Made by a program: the position numbers and the translations under genes. Below the pieces are notes generated by a model. The model saw only the letters and a list, made by a program, of their open reading frames with translations, was not told where the DNA came from and did no database searches. Source: Litomosoides sigmodontis (Eukaryota; Nematoda; Chromadorea; Rhabditida; Onchocercidae). Taken from it: a stretch of DNA of 64,000 nucleotides. The stretch spans positions 10,504,190 through 10,568,189 of the forward strand of contig OY718806.1 in the NCBI GenBank assembly GCA_963070105.1, read 5' to 3'. Below, one piece after another: positions 28,164-46,996 of this stretch; position 1 is the first letter of the stretch; every line of letters starts with the position of its first letter.

Positions 28164-29163
28164 ACCAGGATATCATCAAATAGGTGAATCTTTTTCACAA
28201 TATAAACACCAAACACGTAGTACCTGAAAATGCAAAAAATCAACGAGAAACTACACAAGAATTTTAATATATATATATAACAGCAACTGAGAAACAATCT
28301 ATTAGAAACTTGCAAACTGCAAAATTATCAGACAACCACACATTATTGTGTCCCGAAAGATACCACATACCCCGGTATGGAAAGACCCCGCTATGGATTG
28401 CCCTGAAAGTTCTCGGTATTCCCACTGAATTTAAATTCTACATCAAGTACAGGACTTGCAAAAATTACACTAAGCACTTGAGAACGAAACTCCTCAATAT
28501 TAAATAGAATTTATGCTTTTACAATTGATCAAATTAATCGAACATAGCAACAAATAGTAGAAAAGTCAAGTCCAGCTCAAAGAAAAACTTCCATAATAAA
28601 ACAAAACGTTAAACTTGTAGTTAGAAAGGGAAACAACTCCACAAATCTAAGTATCAAATTATAATACGATATGTTCAATATTTTCTGTTATAGTTGTCGC
28701 CCTGCAACATTCTAGAAACTGAACCAAAGGACATCACGAGTTAATCGAGTTACTTATTAGATTTTTAACAAAAACAAGCACATAAAAACTTTTTTTTAAC
28801 AAAAGCTTAACTAATTTTATGAGAAGCAAGGATAAGTTTAAAGTGGCACACGAAGAAACACTAACAATTTAATAAATAAAATGCTGAATAAGTGGTAACA
28901 AAAAAATACAACAAATATTCACCCATTACATTATTTATACCCATACCACAACTCTTGCACTTCAACCAGTATAAAAATAAATCATAAACGCAGTGTATGC
29001 TTCAGTAACAATTCGAAGCCAAAAGAGATAATAATCAATCGCGTACTCAACAGTGGTAAAAGGCTTCCGAGTTTAACGTTAGTTTAAATAAATTTATCAA
29101 CTGCAACATGGATAGTACCTAACATTGAAATATATTCACCATAACTCCGTCGGTATGTGTAAT
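28164..29163. other. 1.0 kb spacer between ribophorin I and BET1
   Basis: Holds the ribophorin I 3' UTR and the BET1 5' UTR. No other gene signal seen. Short AT repeats lie near 28268-28280. Confidence 0.6.
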
Positions 29164-32100
29164 CTATAAAGCATAGATTACAGAATCCATTTTCTCCTTT
29201 GCTTCATTCAGTTTCTGTGCATACGATTTCTCTGCATCGGTGAAAGCCGCCTTGGAAAGCTGCCCTTTAACAAAGCGTTCTGTCTGAAATAAAGTATTTT
29301 AAATTTAAAAGAAAAGGAAAAGTTACAATCGTCTCGCTATTTCGTCACATACTGAAGGAATTTCCTCTGCCGGACTAGCCATAATTATTTTCACTTTGAC
29401 ATGTCAACATATATTTTGAAGGACGCTAGCAACCTTTCACTAATGTCACCAAGTCTGAACCAATGGCCACTTAACATCCATAGACTAAAGAGGATGGTTG
29501 ACAAAATGGGACTTAATCCGAAAGTTCGCGTATTGCAGTACTATAAAATATTTGCAGTAAAGCCTTTAGGACTGTTTGGAACGATTATGGAAGAATTTTG
29601 TTGGTTTTTCAGCAGAACCCAGAGGTAAAATATTTGACAGATGTTTTGCACTACATTCGTGATAAGTGAAAAGGGATGCGATATAGCGCCATACAACACT
29701 CAACTTTTTTTGCTACATTCACAAGTACGAGAAAGCAGCTCAGCACTACAATAAATAAAAAATTGAAATCCGTACAGTTCAGTCCTTCCAATTAAAACTT
29801 AGTTACAAATATCTCGAAAATTGTACCTGTCCCAAATAATTATTTATAACATCCATCATTAATTTGTGCATCTTGTTAACTTCGTTCAGCTGAAATCAAA
29901 TAAATATTGCGAACATTATAACTAGAATTCATGCTACTTGATCCCACCGTATTTTTTACATTTACTAGTTGCCAAGGAGCATTTCAGCTTCCACCTTACA
30001 CAAAATCTAAAACATAATTCTAATAAAATAGAATAATAAAAATTTGTGAAATGATCAGCATTTTATATAAAAACATGTAAAACAATATTACGCCCGATCT
30101 CACTACTCCTCAAATGCAACAGTAATCAGTAAGCTGGAGCCAAAATAACACCTTGTCAGATATGTCAGCGTTAGTAGATTTTAATTCGCTCTGAAGATCA
30201 CTAATAGTTTGCCCAATGTTTTTCAGATCATTTTCTGCCTTCTTCTTTGCTGTTGCAAATGCAGCTAGATCCTAAAATTATGTAGCCGTAGCAATTTTTA
30301 ATAAGATATAAAGCAGTGTCATACAACATACAGTACATTGCTCTTCCTTGTACTTATCATAAAAACAAAAAGCAAACAAGACCTTAGTATTTTTGAATTT
30401 GTTCACAACATCCGCAAAATGGTCATAAATTTTTAATCGATCAGCGTGAAGATCGGTTAGCTGTTCCACGTGCCCCTGAGCTTGCAGGCGACTTTCTGTC
30501 GCAACGTCCTCAAAATTAATGTAAAAACTCTTAATACCTAATTTTAACCTTACATTAACATGATTGTATTGGAAAAAAGACGCAACGACGTACGAGAACA
30601 GGAAAGAATGTTACACTAATTTTTATAGAGGAGTTTTTGAAAAAGGATCAAACGAACTTCAAAAAAACATTGAAAATGGACTTACACGCGATATTGTGAA
30701 ATCCAATCGGACATATACGATGACTGCAAGAAACAATGTTGCAAAAGCAGCACATGCCAGGAAAGGTTCTCTCCAAAGCTGCTTACGATCGAATTCATAA
30801 TGTAACTGCAAAAATCTCACTGTACGAAATAACTAACATACCATAGCAAATTTATATTACCTCATTTTAATTAATATGTTGCATGTAGTGCATGGCTACC
30901 AGAATGATAGTCTTCAGTTTACTTACTAACTGAAATCCATGAATTCCCTCACTTTCAATCACGGACACCGGAATTAAAGTTTTCCAACTTATTATCATTC
31001 ATTAGATCTACGTAATCTTAGGAAAACTAACTAAATAAGAAAACATACTGTGAACATCTGGATGTGGAAGTCGACTAGGTTATCTTTTTCAATTGTGATA
31101 ACAGGGCGACCAGTAGTATCCAGATATGTGAAATGTAATTCATCTGGATGTCTCGTCACTGGATATGGAGTTGTCAGTTTAAAATTCCTAAAAACAGAAA
31201 GTATAGTGAAGAATTGCAGTAGTTTCGGCTATTCAACTGCAACTAAAAATCGTTAATCGAAATAAAACTAGACCAAACTGCGAAATATAATTACTTGCTC
31301 CCTTCTGGTAATATAATTTTCAACTTCAAGTTCTCAATAACAGCGTCGTCAAAGAGATGATCCACGATACGCATCTTCAGTACGAATTTACTGCCTGATG
31401 AATAAAGATACTGATAAGCTGGAACGTTGTAACCGAGTACATAGTCTGTTTTCCATCCACCGAACAGTGGAAAACGCGGCTGTATAATTAATTCAACAAC
31501 ATCCGTCATTTTCCGTACAGCTGAAGTAGATATGTTACCGATTTCATCGCGGTAATAAATATCCTTCGCTGATGCCGGCAACAAAGTCTGCAATCGTTCC
31601 TTTGAATTAAACAAAAATATGTAAATATAAATATGAACCATTGAAATTCACAAATTTAACCAAATACACACCTTATATTGAGTCACTATTGGCCTTTTAC
31701 TGCCTCTTCGATCCATTTGGAAATCAAGGCGAGAAAACGAACCCTGGAAATTCAACAGCAAACGATATTACAATATGCTGTATATATAATAGACATCCGA
31801 ACCAAATCAAAAACCTTTAATTCAGCTCCTTTATGAATGACATTAATAGCTTCTTCCACTGCAATATTACCCCAATGTGAAACTTCAATCACTCGCACTA
31901 CATCAGTTGCTACAACGAACGGCGTGTTGTTTTCGCAATGCACAACAATTTCCATCTCAAAAAATTTATAGTTTGAAAAAGGTATTTTAACAGGATGTGA
32001 TTTTAACGTTTCCGTATCAAAACTAAGATTTTCGAAATACATATATATAATATACATTTATAGAACTAAAAAATCTCACCACCGAATATGGCTTTTGGTC

Positions 32101-33360
32101 TACATATGGACCATACGTTATCCTACCACTTTCAACTGATGTTGGTGGAATTGTTGTACGAGATTCGAGCTTTCCGCTAGGGAGAAGTATCAGAGTTTTC
32201 TCCTGCTTTATTGGATAAATACTCGGAACATGTGCATTTCCTTTGTAAATAGCAAACCTATGGAAAATTAAAATCAATGGTGAATTCTTTTCTCGAAATA
32301 ACCACCAAAATTTATTTGAGATGATTGGTAAATACTGAAACTCTATCCGTTGACAAGCATGGAAACAAGACGGTGAATGTGCATTATTAAAATGCATTTT
32401 TTTTGTTGGTGTTGGTAAACAGTGATTATTAATCTTTATGTGACAGTTTAAAATGATATTGAATTATTTTGGAACAGAAAAGGATCTTTAAAAAAGAGTT
32501 TAACAATATAAGGAAAACCTACTGTGATTCAGACTGAGCAATTCTTTTTGGATGCAATTCTAAATATTCTGTCAACTGGTATTCCACAGTAACAACAGTT
32601 TTACCATTCGGTGGAATAGTACTTAACAATTCAACCTACAAACAAAATTTTATGATTTCTCCCTTCGATTGCACGTTACATTCAACACAGGACTACAAAA
32701 TTTTAAAAAAGGGAAATGAAAAACCTTATAAGCCACAAAGCCCTCTTTTATGTCCTTCCCATTCTGAATATTTGACACTTTTAATCTCGTATCTTTTTTC
32801 GAAGCAATGGCAGAAATGTATGCAAGCCGCAAGTATTCCTTTTCATGGAGTAAATGCACGAAACTACTGACTTCCTTACTACCATCATTTATTACTTCAT
32901 ATTTATGAGTTACTTTCACCACCTGAAAAAAAAATATATTTGTAGCAACAATAAAACTTTGATATATATATTAAATTTGTAAAAAAATCCTAACCTACTA
33001 GACGGCTTTTTTTAACAAAAAAAAGTCTTTTCCTGCAACTTTTTTGCCTTTATGCAGTTCTGTCAATTCACATGAAAAGGAGTGATTCAACAAAACTGAT
33101 CACATCCAACTGATCAACAAACGGAGTGAATGAAACAGTTCTTTTAAACCTTTGTTCCAAAAGTCCACACACGACAAGTAACCTATTTGGTACACACCCA
33201 TGCTATTTGCTAGAAGTGACGAAATTGAAGTTACCTGTGTCGATATATCAATCACTCGTTCCACGGAAATTGTAATACCACCGGAAGATAACTCTGTGCT
33301 ACCAACTAAAGAGATGACAACCAGCAGAGGGAGAGAATGTTTCCACCACGACATTACCAT
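29164..33360 (-). CDS. RPN1: ribophorin I (oligosaccharyltransferase subunit)
   Basis: Non-catalytic subunit of the ER oligosaccharyltransferase complex, supporting N-glycosylation next to the translocon. Thirteen exons: 33360-33235, 32922-32725, 32635-32523, 32257-32080, 31955-31815, 31743-31672, 31587-31295, 31187-31049, 30805-30686, 30508-30383, 30271-30152, 29889-29827 and 29283-29164, giving 602 aa (human 607). A signal peptide (about 1-22) precedes the lumenal domain, which includes [52 protein letters not shown] and [15 protein letters not shown]. One membrane segment lies at about 435-452 ([18 protein letters not shown]). The cytosolic tail is a coiled coil. Exons 5 and 10 use TTTTGAG acceptors. 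Exon 7 could instead start at 31599 (four more codons). Exon 4 could end at 32083. An in-frame stop precedes the ATG. Confidence 0.95.
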
Positions 33361-36300
33361 ATTTCTTCAGGATTTCTCTCACTAGTTACAAAATCCGTCA
33401 CGAAGTAATTTTTCAAGAATATACAATTATATAAGTAAAGAACCGGTTTAATAGAAAGCGTATAAGAGCTAGAGCTGAATTACTCTAAACGCCCGTAGAG
33501 GAAAAAAATGAGTCAGTTAAACAATGATGGAAAAGCCCCATCACTGATGTACTTATTTTAAAGGCCTCCAACAGTGCAAAAATTGACTTCAGATATACGC
33601 GCTACTGACTCAGTTTCTTATCATTTATCAAACGTGGAAATACTGCCAAAATCATCATCTTACTTATCACGCAAAAAGTTATAAGTGGAATGGAAAGCAG
33701 AGGTATAAACAGAAGGCAAGCACACACTACAGTTACTTCACATACGCTGCCGACAGCAATGTCCACGTTGCATGTGTAGGCGGTAGGTAACCACGGAATG
33801 CAATACTGCGAGTGAGAGAAATATGGAAATGAAGAGGGTGCTAGGATGACAGTGTTGCGAAAGGCGTGGGAGAGATCTCCAAAAGGTTTTATTCACTTAA
33901 TAGGGGAGGGCTAAGACATGTGTGCGGGTGCGGTGGCACTGGGATGTGCAGCGGGGATTTCAGTGAATTTCCTGTCGTGTAGGGTTATGGACGAGAATTT
34001 TTTCGTCTGAGGTTTGAGGTGTGTAAAGCTGGAATTTATGAATTGAAGTTTAGGCTGAATGTCTAGACAGTGCTGGGATTTTTTCCCAGAATCATGGAAA
34101 AACCAAGCTGGACAGCTAGTAACAGTGAATTTTACAAATTTAATTGTGATTAGTGGACGAATTGAAGATGAGACGCAGAACTGGTGCGACATCTAGATAT
34201 TTTTTTTTCATATTTAATAGATCTTATCACGTGCCGGCCGATATCAGCAGTCCGGTCGTGCACTGGATGTTCCACCGCTTATCTTTCAAAAATACGTTTT
34301 CGGGTCTTAAATTTCGTTATAACGAAAAAACTTCACCGGAAAGTGCTCAAAAGCTAATGTTAGTGGTTGTGTCACAACTGGTTATTTTCAGTTCAATGTT
34401 TCTTTTTTTTGTTGTTGCGAGTACGTCACCAGTATTAAAAATTCCAAAATACTCCTCACTTAAAAGGACAAAATAGTGTACGAGATTCATAATAGCCATC
34501 AATGACCATATCAATTTGCAGAATGAAAAAGGAATGTCGTCCTGTATCGAAAAGAATGTTGCGTCGAAGCGTTAATTTTCGTTCGCAAAAATTCAAAAGA
34601 ATTCTGAGTAAAAGCGTAGAATTATCTTGGCTAATATTTTGTGGATAAGCTGCATGTGGGATCCGGGAGCACTTAGGAAAGTGTTTGAAAACTAATGGAT
34701 TTGGTGCCCTTCAGTCTATAAGGCAATACGCGTCTATTATGTTGAAGTGGGAAAACGAGACTGTTTTAAGTAGTTATTAAATGAAATATTGTGAAACTTA
34801 CACTAATTTTTATTTTTGTCTGCAAGACGAAGAAAAAAACAATCTGTGCATGGAATTTTTAAGAGTTCAGAAAATGTACATTTGCAGTGTAAAATGACTA
34901 GTTCATCAAATAAGTTGCGTGTTTATTTTCCAGGGGAATTTCTACAACTCATCGTTAATAGTGATAATTTGTTCTTCTAATTTTGAAACGCCTCTGCGTG
35001 CTTTTTTTGCAATAAAATTGCTAATATTATGAACAGAACTTCAATGACGGCCAAATATAGGGAACAAATAAAAGCAATATCGCTTATAGCTAAATGAAGT
35101 TGTTAAAACTGGGGATTCTGATAGAAAAGTTTACTGATAACTAAGGATGGTTTGAAAAGTTCGAAGAAAATTGCATCATTCTTGAATGATGAATACGAAA
35201 GTTACATGAAGCTGAGAAATTGTATTTTAAAAATTTGGTGAAGAGAAACAAGTTATTGGATTATTCATCTTTTGTTTTGTAATCCAATGAATAGAAAGAA
35301 AAATACGGGGATGAAGAGAAGGCGAGTTTTTCTGAACAGGTGCAAATTCGAAACCAGCCGATTGGAATTAACTGTTATGGTATGTTTATAGCTGTCGACA
35401 ATAACACAACGCAAGCATCAAAGTATTGCTTCCACTCAGATTTTGGAGGTTCGATGACTATCACTGAACGTTTATTTTTCGTACCAATTAACATGGGAGT
35501 TCACTATATGTTGTAGTTTCTTCCTTCATGAAGATTTCTTGATGAAGAAGTGGTGTGCATCTATTCGAGTGCATTCCTTTCTTATCTGGTAAACATTGTG
35601 CTAAATTAGAACGTCCTGTCAAATTTAACTAACTTTTGGACAGCAGCAGGATCAGCATCAGCAATACTTCTTCAGGATGCTGTCTGGCTAGTTATTTCAC
35701 TAGCAAGATTTTTCCACGTCATCAACATCACATAGCACAAAGGTCTTCGAAACACTTGGTCGATGATAGTATCTCGGAGTAGTTGTACTGTCCGCTGTGA
35801 CATATTTAGTAGCTATTCCAACACTGACATAATGGTTGCCTGGGTGAGAACTAACCACTTTTGAAATATCTCTCTAGCAGGTATTTTTGCAGTTGTTAAA
35901 TTTCCTTGACGTTATGAGTGAAATTTTCAAATAACAGATGAGAGGAGGGGAACAAAGTTTCGATAGGCTGTTAAGTGGAACGAAATTGCGCGAATCCTGA
36001 AATGCCATTGGCAATAGATGATGAATCCGAATCATCATCGTCAACATAGTCGATCAAACTAGCGCAAAAAGTGAAAAAGAAAGCAGTGAAAAAAGCGAGT
36101 TATTAGCAATTAAAACCGGATCTATCCCGTGATCTTTTCCTATTTTCTGATTCTTCCTTGTCATACATAATTGAAATGAATTGTATTAGCTCTTTCATGA
36201 AACTTCCGTGGTTAGTTAGAAAGGTGGTGTGGAGGGGGAGACTCACATTCTGTATTTAAACTCCAAAGTTTACCACATAAATCAGTTGCTTTTTCAGTAT

Positions 36301-36648
36301 CGTAAGGAAATTTTCCACCCAGCAACTAACTGCTTCTATAACTCTTCCCCATGATCTTCGAAAGAAAATCAGATTAATTTTACCTTCTTCAACTTTCCTG
36401 TTTATTCCCTCTTGGAAAAAATAGAATTAGAGTTTATTTTGCGGGTTTTCAGATTGATCAACAAGTGTTTCATTTTATCATTGAGTTAACAGATTGAAAG
36501 TTGGAAGTTAGCGTTCTCAAGTAATGTTAAACACGACGTAGAAATTTGTTTTAGACGATTTCAATCTGTGAATTCTTACCAAAACTGCTTAAAGTGTGGC
36601 GTTTTATTAAGATCGAACTTTCGCCGGTGAAAATAAACTGACGTTGCA
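33361..36648. other. intergenic, 3.3 kb, between divergent genes
   Basis: Separates the minus-strand ribophorin I gene from the plus-strand DB-module gene, so it should hold both promoters. Open frames (for example plus strand 34153-34476, with one hydrophobic stretch) have no motif or splice support. I see no RNA gene or element. Confidence 0.5.
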
Positions 36649-37944
36649 ATGGTCAGCGGCATGCTAGATGTTATTGTCTTCTTCTACACGAGCATTTCCG
36701 TCGGCAAAGCTTGCTTTTCATCTGGAGTTTGTGGTGGTGGTTACGGTTGCACACAACCTGCAGTTCCTGTGTGTTCTGGCGGTTGTGCGCCCGGATATGC
36801 GTGCGGACAATACGGTTGCTATTCTAGAGCACGAGCACGGTCTTCAAAAATACTTCAGGACGCGATAAACGATAAGCCAACAAATGATGGCGCTGCCGGC
36901 GTTGTAACTGCATCTGTTAACCCTGCTGCAAAAGTACCTTTAAATTATGACTTTGTAACAAAAAATTAATTGAAAAAAGTGAAATACCAATATGAATTGG
37001 CGATTTTGCTGTCAATGCACATATCTTGTTAGCAGTAGCAAAGCTTAACTTCTGAACAGCGTGGATTTCTTAATTTTAATAATAAACTGAAATTTATAAT
37101 GATAAGTTCTTGAAAGTAATTTCTACAGCAGCTTTTTTCCATGATTAAAATGTGGTCAAATTTGATATTGCTTCACGTCATCGCTATTTCACCATCACCT
37201 AGTGGGTTGTATGTAAAATTCAACATTCTTATTTAAAGTACTTTCTACAGAGTGGTTATGATATGAATCACAATATCCTTAGATCAGTTTCTTTTTTCCT
37301 TCTTTGTAGCGCCAAGAATTAAATATCGAACAAATGGCCAATGACCAGTTTTATGAATGCTGCGTTCAACAACAACTTCCAGACAGTTGCTTAGAAAAGT
37401 GTTCATATGCTAAATATACAAAGAATACTTTGCAGGCAATGATTTAAATTTGAAAAAGATGCTTATCGAACTACATTTTTGCATATTTGTTTTTCAGAGC
37501 ACAGATGGCACAAATGATCCATAGCAATTAAAATTCTAATCCTATTAAATATTATTAATTTTCGATTAAGGCTATGTACTTTCGCCTTGACAAATGTCCA
37601 CTGTCAGCATTAGCTGATATATCATATTGCGCTTCCGGTGGACTAGATCACACAGAATGCTGCATACGAAATAACGTTGCAACAACGTTTGCTGGAAAGA
37701 AATGCCTTACATTTTGCGATCAGGTGTCAACTTAATCTCTATCAAAGTTTGTAAATCTCGAAATTTAAATTTCATCTATTCTATCATTTTACAGCGACCA
37801 GGAAATGTAACGAAACTGGATTTATCCTATCTACCCTGCTACGGACGCTTCGAAGATATCAAAAGGTGCTTTATGGACCATATTGGCCGCAAAAACAAGC
37901 CAGCAACTGTTGATGTAAGACTTGCGCGGACATTTGAAGCTTGA
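36649..37944 (+). CDS. secreted DB-module protein
   Basis: Extracellular nematode protein of unknown job with a C-terminal DB module (12-Cys domain, Pfam DB). Four exons: 36649 to about 36933, 37310-37435, 37571-37723 and 37795-37944; about 237 aa. A hydrophobic leader ends near the Ala of SVGKA. Next comes a Gly/Cys-rich stretch (VCGGGYGC, then CAPGYACGQYGC) and a basic RARARSSK. The DB module has all 12 cysteines: YECC, DSCLEKC, DKCP, SYCAS, ECC, KKCLTFC, LPCYG and KRCF. The end of exon 1 is uncertain: donors after 36903, 36915, 36933 and 36954 are all in phase 0. Intron 2 starts with GC (CAG then GCAATG), the only in-frame choice. If exon 1 is read through it stops at 36969, and an AATAAA lies at 37081, so a short form without the DB module is possible. 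Confidence 0.85.
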
Positions 37945-38757
37945 AAGTAACGGAAATTTTTCGTGCTTAGCTCTGATTAATCAAATTCCAATGAAAAAAA
38001 AAATCTAAAAAAATTGTGCAAGCAACAGTTCAAATTCCTAGGTTGTTTCGAAAGCCTCAAAAGTTTCGTCTATCTCTTTTACATTCTAATACTTTAATAT
38101 TGATCGTGCTCGAATGACTTTATCACTTGAACTCGACTTGTTGCATGATAATTTCGTTCAATCGTTCATCTTGCTGTTTTATGAACTAAATGTTATAATT
38201 CGATAAAACAATTACTTTCACTCCATTCAATATACCGAAATCCATTAACTCTATCTTGCGACGCCTCGAATTTTGATGGACGTTTCAACTATTTTTCATT
38301 TTGCAGCAGATTTTCTCTTGCTGCTTCATTTATCCCATTGCCAGTGTGTAATAAGATTGCAAAAAAGAAGAATCTTTAAAAAGAAGAAAAAGAAGATTTG
38401 CAAAATCTTTAATCTTAATTTATATATCAGTTTCAATTCATGAGAATAGCTTGCAGTAATACAGACGAAATTACATCGCAATCATGCTAGTAAGACCTAT
38501 AAATTTTCTTTGAATAAATTTACTAATAATATTTACCAGCTAATGTAAATTACTCAATACTTTAAGATTCACTGATGAAGAAGAAGAGCAAAGAACAGCA
38601 AAACTGTTGTAGTAGAGGGTTAGAATATTAACGGACACCACGTTCGTTGAGTGATGCGTATTCACAATATCAATCATTGAAAATCACTAAAACTATAAAG
38701 TCTAGACAATAAATGCCTTGGTCAGACTACATGGTGCACGTCAATGATCTGCACTAC
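37945..38757. other. convergent spacer between DB-module and PFK genes
   Basis: 0.8 kb between two converging 3' ends. A/T-rich; a purine-rich AAGAAGAAAAAGAAG stretch lies near 38380-38396. No gene seen. Confidence 0.6.
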
Positions 38758-43564
<4,807 letters not shown>

Positions 43565-46500
43565 ATGCTGCAAGAAGGGGCAACAATTTAGAGCATTCTC
43601 AATTTGGATATCAAAATTTTGCTTTGACTCCGGCGACTTTAATTAATCATATGATGTAGTGAACAGCCTTATGTGATTTTAAATGATGCAATGCTTTAAC
43701 ATCGATTTCAATATGATTTGTGTAAAATTTGTGATCAATAGAGATATAATTTAGCATCCAGATGGCATTAGCCAAGATCCAGTATTAAAATGTATGCTGG
43801 AACGGTATTCAATTCCGTAAATGATAGTAGAAGCTGCATTTACCTACATGAAAACTTGCTTGTTGTTAGAAAGTTGAACCAATCCAAATACTTCAAGTCA
43901 GTCCAAGTACTTTTATAAGAGAGAGATATCCTCACAGTGCAAAGATGTAACAAGTAGGTTTAAAGGCAAAAGTGTAATAAATATTGCTAGCGATATCATG
44001 AATTCAGTGACAAAAAAAGCAGCAACAAGATTTTCGCTTTTGACTTCTTCCACGGAATAAGACCTTTGGCGGTGATTTTTAGAATGCGGTTGGATTTTTC
44101 TCAAAGGAAAAATTACGTATTGCGCTGTTGTCAAGATAACTAGACGAGAATTTCATAGTTGCTGTAAATATAGTTTCCATAATGAAGTTCAATAGCTTTA
44201 CTTCTATTCTATTATAGACCAGAGAAAATGAGTGGCACACTAACAGGCGTGATAGTAAATAGCAGTGCAAAGCAAATCAAAAAGAAGCAGTTCAAACATG
44301 GAAGCTGTTACTACTATCCTTATTACTGCCAAAATCAACCTGCTTGTCATCATATAACCATTGCTGTTGCGAATGCACGCTTATCATTTAGCCTCATTTC
44401 AGACATTTCACAATAAATTAGATGAAAACGTTCACGTAAGTCGGGTGCCGCATTTTCGCATTACTTCGTCTATTTACTCAACCTTCAGAGTGTTAAATTG
44501 TTATTGCAAGACTGCAGAGTGCAATTTACTGATTTTTGATGAATGAAAATGTTTGATTGATGCATTCAACTCACACACAAAAAGAGAGTGGAAACTGTTA
44601 TTCAAGGTTGATCTTATTACATTTTAAGGTCGTTTGCTTTTGGAGAGTTTTGAGAATGTTAGTTGAAGTCCAATCATTTTATAATTCCCATCTTTCTAAA
44701 CAGTTCTGCAAAAGAATATGTGGGAGACACTTACATATCGTGATTTTTTGCTATAAAAAATGTCAGAAAAAAATTATCAGAAACACGAACTCTCAAAGTG
44801 TTGCTATGAGAACCGTATGGTGTTACAAGCGTCCACTAAGTTTAAGCCATCAAGTAGTAATTTACAAAAATTTTATTCATTCACTTCGTTTCCAATCCAC
44901 AATAGCGGCATCTCAAAAATAAGGAAACATACTTTGGAACGATATTTTTAAAAGGAAAAAGGAGAATAATTGTGTAGCATTTAGCAATCATAATGAGAAC
45001 AACAATGAAAGAAGTTTTTCAAATCAAATGGAAGGTGAGTGCGTAACTAGTCAAGAACGATGATCTTACTTTAGTTTACAAGCGCAGGAGAAAGAGAGTA
45101 GTGGAGGGGAAAAAAGCCCAAAAGTCCTGCTGTGAATCACCTTGGAAGTCAGAAAGCAGTTTGAGATGAAATACAGCTGAGATCTGCGCTCCACCACCTC
45201 ATATCAACATCCATCGATTACCATGGGGAAAAAGAGATAACAGGGAGGGAAGTGAGAGTATAAATTGTCAATATCTCGAAAGTGCAGCTAAAATGTTTGC
45301 GAGCTAAACTTTCTGGAGTGAAAAGCTTTGAAAGAAAGGGATGCAGCTTGCGCCCAGTTTAACCAGTGAAGCTTCCCAACATTTACTCTCACAGTGCCAG
45401 AGGATGCTCTGAGAACCGCGTTGCTAGCAGATGCATGCGATGATTTCCCTCAAAGCTGTAAAAAGTTTTGCCACTGCTTTTCATGTTTATGCATCGATAA
45501 AGATTGGTATTTTTAAAGCCTTTTTTCCTAAAATTTATGGGATTTTGAAATAAAGCGGTGAGAAGATGGAGATTTGCACCGTCTCATAGAGCGATGGTTT
45601 GTTGGAAGGAACATCGTAATACAAAATTTTAATTACAAAAGTTGGCATAGACGAAACTTGAAACTTGGAAGAGACGAAGTTTCAGAATGCCCAAAAAAAA
45701 ATAGGTTAAGATGTGTAATATGTCATCAATACATGTGCATTCGGGTATGCTCATACATGCTTATTTTTATGAATTATTACGAGGAGATCGGTTGTAGCGT
45801 CATCTAAACGGGAAGGGCTAAATTTTATGAGCCAAATAGTAAGGATAGCAATCATCCAGAAGGGATAGATGATATTAGCTGAGCTGTCGTCAAACAGTTC
45901 TGTTTTAATTCATTGTTCCCTGTATATTGAAAAAGAAGATAGAAACGGATGGGAAAAATGATCAACGATCAAAGGAGGGAGTCCACAGTGTTTCTGGTCC
46001 GCTGAAGTTCGAAGAAGCTGTTGAAAACCTCTCGTTGAGAGAGGTCCAGTCACCATAGCTGAATATGGGCTTTAACACCTAAATCCATGTCACTTAAGTG
46101 CAACTTGGCACTTCATGAATTTGTAATTGAGAATTCCATATATGCACAAACGATGTGTGTATAATTTGTTAGATTGCCAAAAAAGGAGTTGATAATTGCA
46201 ATATAAAGATTCGTTGTTAATAATGAGAGAGCACATTTATCGGAGAAATGCTCTGCCAGTCAGTAAATTCTGCGGTAAAAAAAAAGAAAAATCGATATGC
46301 ATTCTACACTAAGGCAATGGAAAACCTCAATTGATTCCACGTGCAGCTTAAATACTGTGTGTATTCGTTACATTTTTTTTTCCGCAGCTAACCGTGTGGC
46401 AAATGTAGTTTGGGTGATGAGTCTTCACCAGAAAATGCACTGTTGCCAGTGATCATCACTTATGCAAAAATTCCAGCAAATTTCCTGAGGAATTCATTCA

Positions 46501-46996
46501 AATGATACAATGCTGCCATTTGCAACGAGCAAAATACTCGTGGGGAACGTCAAGAAGGTTGTTGAAACGTTAATTTTCATGTCGTATGCGGTCAGAGTCA
46601 CGCAGTATTGTTGGGTTTGCATATGTGGTGGAGGGGGTTTTACTTCGAACTTCGCGTGTGTCAGGAGGAGGAAGTTAGAGGTTAGGGGTGGATGGAGGCA
46701 GTGGAGTGTGTGTGTGTGTGTGTGTGTGGTGTAGGTGTGTGTGTGTGTGTGTGGTGTAGGTGTGTGTGTGTGTGTGTGGTGTAGGTGTGTGTGTGTGTGT
46801 GTGTGTGTGTGGTGTAGGTGGAAGGTTCTACGACTGTCTCCTCCGCATTGGAATGTTATTTCAAGGCAAACAGTAGCAATTAAATAATGCTAGGGATTTA
46901 ATGACTTCCTTGTTTCATATATTTTTTACGCATTATCAGATGAAAAGGATCTTTTATCACTGATATGATGTAATTTCATAGCAGGAGGCCGAAATT
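43565..46996. other. intergenic, 3.4 kb, between divergent genes
   Basis: Lies between the 5' ends of PFK (minus) and NDUFB10 (plus). Several short plus-strand open frames occur at 44.2-45.8 kb without motifs or convincing splice partners. The TG-based minisatellite is at the right end. Confidence 0.5.
46705..46820. repeat. TG minisatellite, four units ending GGTGTAG
   Basis: Runs of GT of variable length, each closed by GGTGTAG, repeated four times; the middle two units are the same length. It ends about 180 bp upstream of the NDUFB10 start codon. Confidence 0.95.

Noticed and set aside
31956..32079. Extending ribophorin I exon 5 upstream to include the open sequence near 32030
   Set aside because: No acceptor there gives phase 0, and the TTTTGAG acceptor at 31957-31956 restores the family alignment.
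34153..34476. Plus-strand open frame with a hydrophobic stretch
   Set aside because: No homology, start context or splice support.
44557..44922. 121-codon plus-strand open frame
   Set aside because: No motif, biased random-looking composition, and no exon partners.
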